A stretch of 64,000 nucleotides of DNA, taken from positions 62,001 through 126,000 of the forward strand of contig JALQBC010000011.1 of NCBI GenBank assembly GCA_023375675.1, in the 5' to 3' direction. Shown one piece after another: positions 32,728 to 45,429 of this stretch. The position numbers and the translations under genes are program-made. The stretch is from Cytospora piceicola. Lineage: Eukaryota > Ascomycota > Sordariomycetes > Diaporthales > Cytosporaceae. A model generated the notes under the pieces. That model searched no databases, was not told where the DNA came from, and saw nothing but the letters and a program-made list of their open reading frames with translations. Each line of letters opens with the position of its first letter. Positions within the stretch are counted from its first letter, which is position 1.

Positions 32728-34473
32728 TCATTTTAATATAACGTAGCTCGTCTCAAGCCCCCGGAGACCACCACCAGCCACCAACGACGACTCAACCAAG
32801 CTCCACGGCACACTGCCCCAAGGTTGCGACATGACCTCGGACACATCAAGCCCCTTCGGCAACCCGATCCGCACCGGCACCGTAGAGGACACGTTCACAG
32901 GGTTAACCACACCAACCAAGACCCCCTCACCACTACCCAGCTTCCAATACGCCACATCCAAGCTCCCGTTCCCAGCCTTCCCATCCCGCAACAAGACCGG
33001 ATTCGCCCCAGTCAAGAAGTCCATCACGGGCGAAACCGTGACCACACCGGCCAGCCGCGCCGTAGCATAAGAGAGCACATCGGACGGCGGATAAATCCAC
33101 GCCAGCCGCGCCATGGCGCCGTGGTTGAAGGCGAGCAAGTCCATGGCCCATGCCTCCTCGGCAGTGGGGTCACGGGCCCAGTACTGCTCCCCCGAGAAGG
33201 CCTGTGGCGCTACCCAGACTGGCTTGCGGGCCACTGCCGAGCCGCCGAGCCAGCCGGCGTACTTGTGGAAGTCATCGACGCGCGCGGGCACGTCTAGGAG
33301 GCTCCCGGCGCAGTTGTCACAACCGGAGTCGCCGTAGGTCCGGTTCACGGGGGTGTCCCACTTCTTGGAGTAGGTGGCGTTGATGCCGATGGGGTAGGCG
33401 TCTTCCATGATGATGTCAGCCCCTGCAGAGTACTCCTTGAAGTAGTAATTCTGGCAGTTGAGGGCAAGGGCCGTGGGGTGATATTTGTCCAAAGATGCTA
33501 GGAGATCGTGGGCAGCTTTGGAGGAGTCGAAGGTGTAGCCCCAGCCGTCGGGCTCGTCTGCAGTGTAGTAGGTGAGCAGCGAGGGGTGGTCCTTGACCAG
33601 TGGTATCTGTTCGGCTATGGAGGTGAGGTTCTGGAAAGAATTCCGCATGTCGTACTGGAGTAACAGGTTCAGCTGGTCCATCTCGTTGACGCTGTAGGTC
33701 ATGTTACCATCGGCGAAGTCAGTCACCAGGTTCAGTGCGTTGAACCCAGCCTCTTTGAATGCGACGATGTTGGCGGTGTCGTTGAGATAGCCGCCATAGT
33801 CGCCATAATATCCATAAGGAAAGACGGCTATAAAAACACCACCTGTGGCGCTGTTGCGATACAGCAGCGAGCCATAGAGCCGGTCAACCTTCACGACGCT
33901 GCCGGTCGTCTTGTCTGGTAGGTAGAACAGCTCAGATTGTGCGGTATAGTTCCCACCGCTTGAGGTAGTCCCAGTCAAAGTGACCGTATACGCCGATGTA
34001 CTCGGTTTGAGCCCGGTTAGATCGAACTTGAAGAGGTTGTCTGTCGTGTTGACTGGGACAGTACCAGACACAAGCACGCTGCCCTGAGCCGTCACCGTGA
34101 AGTGAAGGTTGTCGGTCCTGTTGCTTCTGGCCGACACAGCGGCCGGGTACGGAGAACCGTGGTAGTAAGAGAGACCCGCGTCAATAATGAGCTCTGCGGT
34201 TGTCTCGTTACCAACGTAGATGCTGTGTCGGGTCGCGATCTGGACATCTAAAAGAGGATTCAATGCCGGCTCGGGCTGTGTCAAGAATCCACCGGGAATG
34301 ATCTGAGCGGACCTTCAGGAGTTGGCAGTCAGTCACTATCAGATGCACCTTGTGAGGCATCAACATACGTACCCGTTGTACACTTTCCCACACCAAGTAT
34401 CCTGCGCCTTGACTTCCTGAGTCAAATGGCCCAGGATAGCGGCCGCGAGCCACAGATATCCACGACGTCCCAT
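32728..34473 (-). CDS. secreted glycoside-hydrolase-like (TIM-barrel) protein of unknown specificity
   Basis: Exons 34473-34373 and 34312-32728, with a 60-nt GTACGT...AAG intron, give 561 residues. Exon 1 supplies the signal peptide (MGRRGYLWLAAAILGHLTQE, then VKA before QDTWCGK). The mature protein has an N-terminal beta-rich domain (about 60-165), then a likely (beta/alpha)8 barrel. Acidic motifs sit at strand ends: TADEPDG (Asp-Glu about 286-287) and IIMEDAYP (Glu-Asp about 337-338), plausible catalytic acids. A small C-terminal beta domain ends the protein. Many NxS/T sequons support secretion. It resembles fungal proteins annotated only as glycoside hydrolase superfamily; I cannot give a GH number. 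Its position between the SDR and the regulator suggests a role in plant cell-wall sugar use, by inference only. Confidence 0.75.
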
Positions 34474-34891
34474 CCTCTCCCTAGGGCCTTGAGCAATGGT
34501 TGGTCCAGATTACCGGCCTGATGGTAGTGAATAGATCTCCTCTTTGAGACCTAACAGAAAGTCTGCCAGCTTCGAGCTGCTTTTCACAGATTGAATGAGT
34601 ACAAACACGGGTCTGTACATGGAAGACAAACCCCCCGAGGTGCAGGGTGGCATTTTGCCGGAGCTTGGGGAACGTTGCAATGGGGAAGTGGGGGTTGGGT
34701 GATAAGACCCCTGGACCATATGAAGTACTACAGTAAGTAGTCAAAACGACGATTCCCCATTGAATCATATAGGAAAGTGGAAATTGGTTTGGAATGGTAC
34801 AATTGTGAGCCGAGTTGATAGCAAAAAAGGCGGAGTGCAATCGTACGGTATCATGGCGCATACCTAGGTTCGTTGCGGAGTCATGCACCAT

Positions 34892-36949
34892 TCAATAGCC
34901 ACTGCCAAACATATCCCAAAGATTAGGGAACAACTCCTCCGCATCTGGCAAGTTGGCGATGACGAAGTCCTGGAAGTCCGGCACCGGCGCCTCCGCCACC
35001 TGCTGGCCAACAGTACTCGCCGGCGGCGCTTTCCGCAGCTTCTCTACCACCTCCGCGTACTGCGCAATGCAGATATCGCCCAGCTCCCAGTTTGAACGCT
35101 GCTGGTGATCCTGAAGCGCATCGAGAAGGTCCTTCGCAAGCCTCAGGGAGAGGCTCTCGGCAAGACCACCAGCGGTCTCCTCCGTCTCCAGTGCGACCCG
35201 GAGGAGGAAGGCGATGGTCGAGGTGAATATGAAGGCAGCCGTGGGCAGCCAGAAGTCATTGAGCTGCGGGCTTTTTAGCTCTTGTACCAGGAGCACGATG
35301 TCCTCTGCAGCTCGCCGAATGTGGACGTAGCGGTTTGACACTGAGACAGTATCCATATGGTCGCCGTTCTGCCTCCCGTTGTCGAGCTCGATGCGTCGCT
35401 GCAGGAGGCGTACAAACAAGTATGCGAGACGGAGGTTGCTTGCCCCGGGAATATTGAGATCTGTACCCCGGAGGATGAGGCGTCGAGCATCGCCGGACAG
35501 AGACTCCTCCCAGCGACTGAGGACGACTTCCGGGTTGAAGGACGACATGGCGCGCCTGGACGACCTGAGGTCATGCAAGTGCACGAGGTAGACATCGAGG
35601 ACCTCGGACAGGCTGATCAGGGCGACGAGCATCCCATGTCGGTCATCATGGTGGCTTGGTTTCGGCACATCATGAAATCCGCCTTGGACATATATATGTG
35701 GAGGTGTCCCATATGCAAGACTGAACCACTTGTCGTGAACCACCAGAGCCCACCAGATATCGATCCTAAGGCGCTTCTCGGACTCGGCGATATCCCAGTC
35801 GGTCGGATCACGATGCAAACCAAGTCCGTGGGCAATCGACACGGCGGACCCGAGCAGTACGCCGTTGCCAATCATGGATACTGACGGCCGGCCGCCCACG
35901 TTCAGTAGAACCGACACTACCGTAGACGTGCCAGGTGAGAGCTGCAGCTCAGAATAAAGCGCGTCGGAGGCTTGGTTCCAGATGAACCTACTGTCAGGAC
36001 AGTGCCGACCCGTAGCACGGCAGGTCTGCGACCAGTAGACGATGGCGTGAGCGTACACATTGCCTAGTAGAGAAGGGGAGATTTGGTCCCGCTGATGTCG
36101 GTACTGCTCCCTGAATGATCTCTCGTCAAGAACAGGGAAGCACCGGTTCGGCTTCTGAAAGTACAGGTCAACGAGCTCCTCCGCCCACGGCTCCACCATC
36201 TTCTCGATGATCTGGCACTTCAGTGCTGCGGTAGTCTGATTCGGTGTTTGCCCGACGGGTCGTTTGCTGACCCTGGCGAACAGAACCGGCTTTTCTGAGT
36301 CGTTGCCATCGTGGCCCGGCCGCACCATGCGCGTCAGTCTCCCGGTGCCGTGGCTGGGGTCGGCTCGGAGATAGTCTGCCAAGATCTGGGTGTCGTTGGT
36401 AACGACTGGCCCGACGATATGTGAGCTCTCCTCCTCTCCGGGACTGCCCAAGCCAGGAAGCAGGGTCGTGGAAGGCTGGCTCCCACCAGTGCCGCTGGTC
36501 GGGGGCCGCAACGCCGGTATGGTGGCTGCACCTGCGGCCTGGAGGTGGTGCTCTGTAGTAAGAGTCGAAGTGCCGGTTGACCCCGTCCGGGCTTGGACGC
36601 CCCGGATCCGTGACGAAGCGGCTGCTCCTTTGCCGCGGGGATCGGCGTTGACGCTACGGCGAGGCGGCCGCGGGGAAGCGAGGCTTCTTGACGAAGTGGC
36701 TGGGAACTCGCACTTGGTTCCGTGAACACGACACATCAAGCATCCATTCTCCTCCCCGTCGTCGACCTTGCATCTTGACTTGCGTCTCCTGCATTCATTA
36801 CAAGCGGGTCTCAGGTGAGACCGGTAGGGTCGTTCTCCCGCTGCATCATCGACAGTCATAGTCCCGTGTGCAGGTTTTTGGACATCATATGTCAGCTGGC
36901 TGGAATTTGCTAGCACTGGTGAGCAAAAGGAGGCTTCGTCGCAAACCAT
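34892..36949 (-). CDS. Zn2Cys6 transcription factor, Fungal_trans family
   Basis: Intronless, 685 residues. The zinc cluster uses Cys50, 53, 60, 70, 73 and 80 (ACNECRRRKSRC ... CLMC ... C), with a nine-residue central loop, long but allowed. The linker is Ser/Pro-rich. From about 245 to 560 comes the helical fungal-specific regulatory domain, with the typical segments LYFQKPNRCFPVLDE, GSAVSIAHGLGLHRDP and RLRIDIWWALVVHDKWFSLAYG. The C-terminus is helical and acidic. ATGs at 36949 and 36859 are both upstream of the zinc cluster; the first is used. It lies 418 bp upstream of the glycosidase-like gene on the same strand, so it is a candidate pathway-specific regulator of that gene and of the alpha-glucuronidase. 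No named orthologue can be given. Confidence 0.88.
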   Translation of the reverse strand: MVCDEASFCSPVLANSSQLTYDVQKPAHGTMTVDDAAGERPYRSHLRPACNECRRRKSRCKVDDGEENGCLMCRVHGTKCEFPATSSRSLASPRPPRRSVNADPRGKGAAASSRIRGVQARTGSTGTSTLTTEHHLQAAGAATIPALRPPTSGTGGSQPSTTLLPGLGSPGEEESSHIVGPVVTNDTQILADYLRADPSHGTGRLTRMVRPGHDGNDSEKPVLFARVSKRPVGQTPNQTTAALKCQIIEKMVEPWAEELVDLYFQKPNRCFPVLDERSFREQYRHQRDQISPSLLGNVYAHAIVYWSQTCRATGRHCPDSRFIWNQASDALYSELQLSPGTSTVVSVLLNVGGRPSVSMIGNGVLLGSAVSIAHGLGLHRDPTDWDIAESEKRLRIDIWWALVVHDKWFSLAYGTPPHIYVQGGFHDVPKPSHHDDRHGMLVALISLSEVLDVYLVHLHDLRSSRRAMSSFNPEVVLSRWEESLSGDARRLILRGTDLNIPGASNLRLAYLFVRLLQRRIELDNGRQNGDHMDTVSVSNRYVHIRRAAEDIVLLVQELKSPQLNDFWLPTAAFIFTSTIAFLLRVALETEETAGGLAESLSLRLAKDLLDALQDHQQRSNWELGDICIAQYAEVVEKLRKAPPASTVGQQVAEAPVPDFQDFVIANLPDAEELFPNLWDMFGSGY

Positions 36950-38326
36950 ATTCAGAGTGGTAACATGAGCCGTGGCTGTGTCCGCATGGAGGTTGGCTGA
37001 CGGTTTGCCGCGGGAAAATCGCGCGCTACCATGTACCTACTCAAAGTATCTACTTAGTAGGTAGGGAAGAATGCCTGGTTGAAAGGCCGAGATGCCGTGT
37101 TCCCGACGGGCTGGTACATTTGGTCTGTGCGCTGCTAGCTCAATGCGGCCCGCTATAAACCCGCTTACCTTATTTCTAGCCAATGATATAACACCGTTTT
37201 ATCTTGTGCCTTAATGAGAGCTCCCGTCATGTCCCTATGCAACACTTCTTCAAGGTTAGATATAACAAGAAATGAATTAACCACTACTCGTGGCCCTAAT
37301 TCATGTTCATGCATTAATCAACCCACTTGATGACCTTGAGATTATCACGCTGACACTTGGCTGGGATCAGTCATTGAGCTCGAGACGACTTAAATAGGTA
37401 CTCCTGTACCAGTTTCTTCAAGATTTGGGCTCGACACTGGTCTCTCCCCTATATCTCCGTGATTAGAAGTGTAACTTCTGAATATGACTGATGAACAATA
37501 GCTTGCCAATCCCTGAGTTCAGATGGCAAGGCCGGAGAACACGCCCTTCCAAACTTTGTCGTGAGCGCATCTCTCAGGAAATAGATGTTGATTCTGAAGT
37601 ATAGGGTAACTTCTGCTGACTCGTCGAAATGGACCCACTGAGCTCTCGTCTTCGCCAATTCAGTCTAAGTGACAAGTCCAGTGTCTAGGGTAAGTGGGCC
37701 GGCGGCTTGGGACAACTTGTCACTGCCACTGTCAGGAGAGCAATGAGTTGAAAGCGTCCTCATCACGAGACTGTCAAGCTTGCTGACAGATCTCCAGGGT
37801 CTAATGCTATTATCACAAGGATAAAATTGGAAGTGCTGTGCCGTTGCAGAAGTATTGTTGGCCCTGCCTGGCCCAGCGTCAGCAGACAAACCAACACCCA
37901 GCCTCGAAACACCACCCCTTGCATCCCGAATATCAGCAATATCAGAACAGCCCCAATTGAAATGCAACCGTCACGGAACAGACCGCAGTCTAGATGAACA
38001 ACGGAATCCACACATTGAGATATTTTCCAAAGCTGACTTGTCCCGCCGCACATTTGGCATCACCAACCGAGGCCGCTAACAGAACCAACAGCAATCCTTT
38101 GACTCGTCCCGAAATTGCAGTAGTTCATCCCCTGACTAACACCATGTCAATATCTCCCAACCGTCCATCTCACCAGCTCACCCAGAGGGTCATGTGGGGG
38201 TTTATCACTCTCCGTACCCCTTTACATATGTATCTATAGACTCCAGAGCTGTCCACAACGCGGACCTGAGTTGCTTCAACTCCCCTGTTCTCTCCCCGTG
38301 CTCCCCTCCACATCACCACCCCCAAC
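36950..38326. other. divergent intergenic region, promoters of regulator and mannosidase
   Basis: About 1.4 kb between two divergent genes. A CTACTTAGTAGGTAGG segment near 37050 belongs to the dispersed palindrome family. Short frames on either strand show nothing recognisable. Confidence 0.5.
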
Positions 38327-40224
<1,898 letters not shown>

Positions 40225-40705
40225 TGATGTAACGGTAAACAAGCATTGCAAGGAGTTCGGGGTTTACTGCATGTATATATAATATGGATTCAAGTATCAA
40301 GCTAATTGAATCTCCGGAGGATTCTCCTTGGGAAGAAGCACTTCCCAAAATTGTCGTGTTATTAACCGTATCGGCCCATGATATAATGGAGTCCAACGTG
40401 ATCAAGCCAAACCACTACCATCCCCGATTCATATCATACCACCCAGTCAGTCAAAATGCGTCTATAGACAATACATTCATAAGCGACACTCTTCTTTGGT
40501 ACGCCATCCATCGACCTCCCATCTATGTACTTATATTCATCTTGACGTGCCTCTATCGCCAGCACGGACACGAACAAGCCACCATGCCATCTTGCGCTAA
40601 AACTAATTATGCGACAGTCTCTTCAAGCCCGCTTTGATCTAAAAACATGCTAGACGATCCTTGGGTGTTCTTCCTCATCTTCCTCGTCGCCACCCATCAA
40701 CCAAG
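40225..40705. other. convergent 3' region
   Basis: The 3' ends of the mannosidase and of the proline-rich gene face each other here. Nothing else was recognised. Confidence 0.5.
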
Positions 40706-42838
40706 TCAGCTACCAGCCCCACCGCTCCCGGCAGCCGCCACCCTCGCGGCCTCGACCTCCCTCTGCAACGCTTCCAGATCAGCCAGCATCACCTTGAGTG
40801 CCTCGTCCGACATGGACGCGTCCATACCAGCCGCCGCCCCTGCCGTTTCCGTCCCCTCGGCTACAGTCGGCACCCTCTCCGGCGCATTCGCATTCGCATT
40901 CGCATTCGCATTCGCAGCCGCAGCAGCACCAGCATCGCCAGACGCCTTGCCCATGCTATCCACACTCGTCCTCCTCAGCCCCATCCCGTGGCCGTCCATG
41001 CTTCCTTTGCTGCTCACCCGGGTCCTGGGTGGCGGGGGTGGTGGTATTGCACCCTCGCGGCCTGGCCTCCGCGCAGGTGGCTCGTGAGAGCCAGCTGATG
41101 CAGGTCTGCTGGAGAAGATGGCACTCTTGCGATTGGACGCATTACGTTGTGGGGGCCGGGGTGGTGGTAAGGGCTTTGCTGGAGACTGTGCTAGGTTGGG
41201 GGAGTTTGACGAGCCCGTGGCACCACTGCTCGCGTCGGTGGCGGGGAATGATGCGCCCTGGGGCAAGCTGGAAGAATTGCCGGTAGGGCTTGTCGGAAGT
41301 ACTGGGAACGGGAAGGAAGGAGACAGGTTATTAGAGACGACACCCGAGAGGGACGGCGAGTTCCTGTGAGCCGCAGGTCTCCTCGGGGGTGGCGGAGTGG
41401 GGACTGCAGTATTCAATCGTAGACTGGACGACCGTGACAAGTTCGAGTCCATAGATGAGCGGGGAGGGGTGCCAGCCTCCTCAGCTGTGTCGGCCTGCGA
41501 TTTGCTGTCCGTCCTAGCATGCGATTGTCTTCTCGGAGGCGGAACAGGTTTCCTGGGCATCGATATTGGATTCTGAAGGGGTGTAAAGGTATTATGCGAT
41601 GTATTCGGTGGAGTGGGTGGCCTTGGTGACGGGACGACGTCTGCATCTGGATCAATGTCTAGCTCAGGCACCTTGCCTGCTGCCTCCTTATCAAAGATGC
41701 TCTCCTTAGGATCATCCTCGGATCTTGCTGGAGGCGGAGGCAGGGGCTTGTTGATGCCAGATGGGCTGACAGAGGATGTTCGCCCCGGTAATGTAGTTGA
41801 TGTACCCATCAGTCCTCCAGACGTCCGGCGATCCAGCGCTGCAGGCCTATCTTGCTCCTTTGTTTCAGCCTTGATCAACTTGCCATGCCTTGTTGCTGGC
41901 GGAGGCGGAGGTTTCTTGCGTGCGGGCGGCTTGGACTGGGTTGTAGATACCAGGCCGCGCTTATGTTCGTCGCTTTCTGGTTCGGAGTTCTCGTGCGATG
42001 TCCGCGGTGTCTCTTGCAGGTGGGTGGCGTCGAATAAGGACTGTCGGGATACCGACGAGGCGTCGGTCGTACTGCCACCATCGCCTGTCGTTCCTGTGTG
42101 GTGCGAAGAACTCGAGGTATTGCTCGTGGCGGCGGTTCCAGACGCAGGGCCTTGGCCTGTCAACAGTAACCTCTTGAATGCTTCAACGTCAAGACCAGCC
42201 TTCCCCCCTGAAGCATTCTGCTGTGCTGCCGGCTGCCCCCCATCATTTCCAGCGTGTTCCATGTCCTCTAACGTCCTTCCAAAGGGGTTTGCGGGCGGTG
42301 CCCGTCCAATATAAGGCTGTGGTTGGGGCTGGACGGGCGCCATCCTCCCCATAGAGGCAAGGGCATCCTCGGGGATAGGCGGCGCCTCGTTCTGGAAGGG
42401 ATCTTCCCTCTCGCCATCTATCGACTCGGAACTGACACTGCTGGTCTCATCGTCGTCATCTCGTGCGGGTAGTGGGTATTTCGGGTACGAGCGTCCGGCG
42501 CTGGCGGACTCGGGACTCGAGGGTGGGGGGCTCTGGACTCGAACTTTCTTGACGGGCTTCTTTTTCTGAAATGACGTGCTGGGCGGCGGAGGGGCGTCAC
42601 TTTTTCCTAGGGACTCAAGCGCTTTCGCGAAGTCGCCAGCGGAGGAGTGCGTTGGAGTCTGTGGTGGTTTTGGAGCATGGTTGTTATAGAATACGGAAGC
42701 TTCGGCATCGGTGAGTGTCGAGGGCACAGGAGGTGATGGCACAGCTTCGGATGCAGGCGCAGCTCTAATTGCACTGGAGAAGTTGCTGCTCTTGCGACGA
42801 AAGGGATTGTGAGAGCCGGGGCTCAATTCAGAAGCCAT
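40706..42838 (-). CDS. proline-rich, NPF-motif low-complexity protein
   Basis: Intronless, 710 residues from the first ATG (42838). Nearly the whole protein is predicted disordered: Pro, Ser and Ala rich, with many PPPP and PxxPPR stretches able to bind SH3 or WW domains. NPF tripeptides occur in HNPFRR (11-13) and in ANPFGR in the first third, with a related DPFQNE; NPF recruits EH-domain endocytic proteins. An uninterrupted (Ala-Asn)5 repeat precedes the C-terminal helix (DEALKVMLADLEALQREVE), a likely coiled coil. This pattern suggests an adaptor at sites of endocytosis or actin organisation, but I do not recognise a named family; the function is inferred from motifs only. The length and uninterrupted frame make it a real gene. 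Confidence 0.78.
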   Translation of the reverse strand: MASELSPGSHNPFRRKSSNFSSAIRAAPASEAVPSPPVPSTLTDAEASVFYNNHAPKPPQTPTHSSAGDFAKALESLGKSDAPPPPSTSFQKKKPVKKVRVQSPPPSSPESASAGRSYPKYPLPARDDDDETSSVSSESIDGEREDPFQNEAPPIPEDALASMGRMAPVQPQPQPYIGRAPPANPFGRTLEDMEHAGNDGGQPAAQQNASGGKAGLDVEAFKRLLLTGQGPASGTAATSNTSSSSHHTGTTGDGGSTTDASSVSRQSLFDATHLQETPRTSHENSEPESDEHKRGLVSTTQSKPPARKKPPPPPATRHGKLIKAETKEQDRPAALDRRTSGGLMGTSTTLPGRTSSVSPSGINKPLPPPPARSEDDPKESIFDKEAAGKVPELDIDPDADVVPSPRPPTPPNTSHNTFTPLQNPISMPRKPVPPPRRQSHARTDSKSQADTAEEAGTPPRSSMDSNLSRSSSLRLNTAVPTPPPPRRPAAHRNSPSLSGVVSNNLSPSFPFPVLPTSPTGNSSSLPQGASFPATDASSGATGSSNSPNLAQSPAKPLPPPRPPQRNASNRKSAIFSSRPASAGSHEPPARRPGREGAIPPPPPPRTRVSSKGSMDGHGMGLRRTSVDSMGKASGDAGAAAAANANANANANAPERVPTVAEGTETAGAAAGMDASMSDEALKVMLADLEALQREVEAARVAAAGSGGAGS
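40884..40913. repeat. coding (GCATTC)5 hexanucleotide repeat
   Basis: Five perfect 6-nt units encoding Ala-Asn dipeptides near the C-terminus of the proline-rich protein. Unit gain or loss keeps the frame. Confidence 0.9.
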
Positions 42839-43294
42839 GTTCGAACTTGCGAAGTCAAGGTTCAAGGTGAGGTAGTTCTCATATCAGGACAGCGTTTTGG
42901 CCATCGTTATGCTCGAGGGTTGCTGTCGGCAGCTCGCGGACAAATAAGGCTGGCTTCGCGGGGCCAAAACAACCTTGAAAGCCAAAGGATGGATGAATGG
43001 ATGGTTGGATGCTCTGACAAAGCGCGCAATTGGAAGAGTCCGAAGGGGTGAGATGGGGACGGGTTGTCGAAATTGACCGAGCTTCCTGCCTCCTGCCTGC
43101 AAATGTCGTGCAGGATCTCAGATCTCCGTCAAGATATACCTAGGTATGTATGTATATACGAGGTGGTGGTTGTATGTACAAGTATGCATGTACCTAGGCA
43201 GGTAGGTATGAGGCAAGCCGGTCTTGTTGTGATGAAAGCGGATGGTCCAAGTGAGGTCCACCCGTGTTGGGCTGTGTGGGCCGTGGTGTGTTCC

Positions 43295-43337
43295 CAGTCA
43301 GTCAGTCATTCAGTCAGTCAGTCAGTCAGTCAGTCAG
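43295..43337. repeat. (CAGT)n microsatellite
   Basis: About ten CAGT units with one CATT variant. Confidence 0.9.
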
Positions 43338-43639
43338 GTCCTCGCATCAATTGAACTCGCAGAGCAGCAAAGCTGCGCCCCTTATCGGATCCCGAGGTCG
43401 TCAACGTCAACTCTCTCATCTCCTTATCGTACTGTACTGCACAGTACTTGTGCACGGATCATATATACCTACCGGTACCTAAACACTTAGCAAATACACG
43501 GTACCCAGGTAGACATCAATCAACAACACGACCATCGCTAAGATACCTAGGTAGATAATAGGAAGAATACAACTGCAATGGATGTTTCAATCTTATGAAG
43601 GTTTGAATAGAAATACGGAAGTATGCTTAGGTAACATAC

Positions 43640-43680
43640 ATAGGTACCTAGGTAGGTAGGTAGGTAGGTAGGTACCTACT
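43640..43680. repeat. (TAGG)n array embedded in palindromic sequence
   Basis: TAGG tetramers continuing from a GGTACCTAGG palindrome and ending in GGTACCTACT. Further CCTAGG palindromes follow within 40 bp. Confidence 0.85.
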
Positions 43681-44248
43681 CAAGTCCTAGGTAGGTATCC
43701 AAGTACCTAGGCATGTACATAGCACCACCGTTTTGTTCCTCTCAGAGCTCCCGTCCAAGCTTGGCTGCGCTATGGATGCTAGCTGACTTACATCTTACAC
43801 TGTCCAGTTACTTACCCTAGGGTACCTAGATTGTTAGTCTTGGGGGCCCAGACCTCAACTCAGGAGCAGTGCTTCTCCGTCATATGCTCTGCGCTGCCAG
43901 ATTGGAACGCGACACTCGAGTTTATGACTGTCTTAGTACGTTACAATCCAGGCTTGTATCTAGTAGCGATAGACAGACATCCTGTATAGAATAAAAATAA
44001 ATTACAATGCAATAACAACCCATCATAGAACGTGGTTTTCCGGGCGTAGCTAGCACCTAAAACTTGTGTGCACTTGGTTCTACCTGCTTCTACCTACCTA
44101 GGTACTTAGTAGGTATGCAACGGCTACCCAACTACCATACCGCGCAGGCGACCCTTTTTGAAATAGTGGTGGGCACGGTATGGGGGCTCTAAAACCATTT
44201 CCGGCCCAACGTCAGCTTGCCATCGTCTTTAGGTCAAAACATTTCAAA

Positions 44249-44321
44249 GCTTTAGATCATCTCGAGGCTTTAGATCATTTCGAGGCTTTAGATCATTTCG
44301 AGGCTTTAAGATCATTTCGAA
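44249..44321. repeat. 18-bp minisatellite, four units
   Basis: Four head-to-tail copies of GCTTTAGATCATTTCGAG. Copy 1 has one substitution and copy 4 has one inserted A, so copies 2 and 3 are identical. The array is non-coding. Confidence 0.9.
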
Positions 44322-45429
44322 GGACCGTACCTTCCTTTAGGTACCTAGGTATCTAGGTAAGTACCTAGGTAGGCAGCAGAGGTTATAAACACCATTCAAG
44401 GAAAGAACACCACCAGACGAGCCCCCCTCCCCCCCTTAAGGTTCAAGGTCCTGGTCAACAAGTGACATCTGGAACAATCAATCTCTACGGTACCTACCGA
44501 CTTGGCCACCCCTCCTTACGTGAGAAGAGAAATGTAACAAAAGAAAAAAGACCCCTTTTCAATTCTACGACGGCCAGAAAAAAGCCCGAAGTAATTCCGG
44601 TCTTTTACCGCTATAAATATTACTTCTATACGGTAACCTAGCTTTCGTACGGTACCGTCTAAAAGTTTTAAACTAATTTGGCTCAGAAATGGTTTCCTAC
44701 CCTTGATACAGTGTACCTCTGAACGTCAGCTAAAAATGGTCCCGAACAGTTTCTAAAAGACCCGTCCGCGCGGTATGGTACCTAGGCTACAAAGGTGGTT
44801 CCATCTGAACGGCGCACATATGATAAACTATAATTTGAACTGTCCGGATGGAAGGAATCCAAATGTCAAGGTGGAAGGGCGAAGATTTGGGCAGGTGATA
44901 CCCTTCAGTTGTCAAGTCAGGCGGTAAACAAACCCCCTGCACACACGCGTCGCGCTTCCAACTGCCAACCCATTCCGTAATAAAAATAGTACAAGTCAGA
45001 ACCTGGAAAGCTCACTTGTCATGCAATGGGAAAGGATCGGAGCCCGGAAAGACTTGTCTGTTTTGTTCAAGATGATTTGCAATTCAACACCAGCAAGATT
45101 CGTCACTTCCCGGTATAATTACAAGAAGGTCTCCTCCTGTCATCCACCCCAACCCCCATCACCATAACCGGTCTGCTCGCTAATACTGTTGTCCACACAT
45201 CTCGGCCATGCTGATGCAGCAGTCAGGACCATAGACAATGATGTTGTTGGCTTCCCCTCCCAAAATACACTCGCGGATTGGCAACATCGTTTACCCCGAT
45301 GCGCTCGACCTGCCGACCCAAGCAAAGATACATTTGAACGTAGCCCATTGAGAACCCCGCAATCCTGTTTCCCCAAAAACGCCAGAGAACCGTCATACAC
45401 GCAAAACTGACAAAATTCGATAAGACACT

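Larger units (their letters stand above)
42839..45429. other. intergenic region rich in palindromes and minisatellites
   Basis: About 2.6 kb between the proline-rich gene's start and the histone H1 stop. It has the window's highest density of TACCTAGGTA-like palindromes, a CAGT array, a TAGG array and an 18-bp minisatellite. It is more AT-rich than its surroundings between about 43500 and 45100. No coding frame is credible. Confidence 0.55.
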
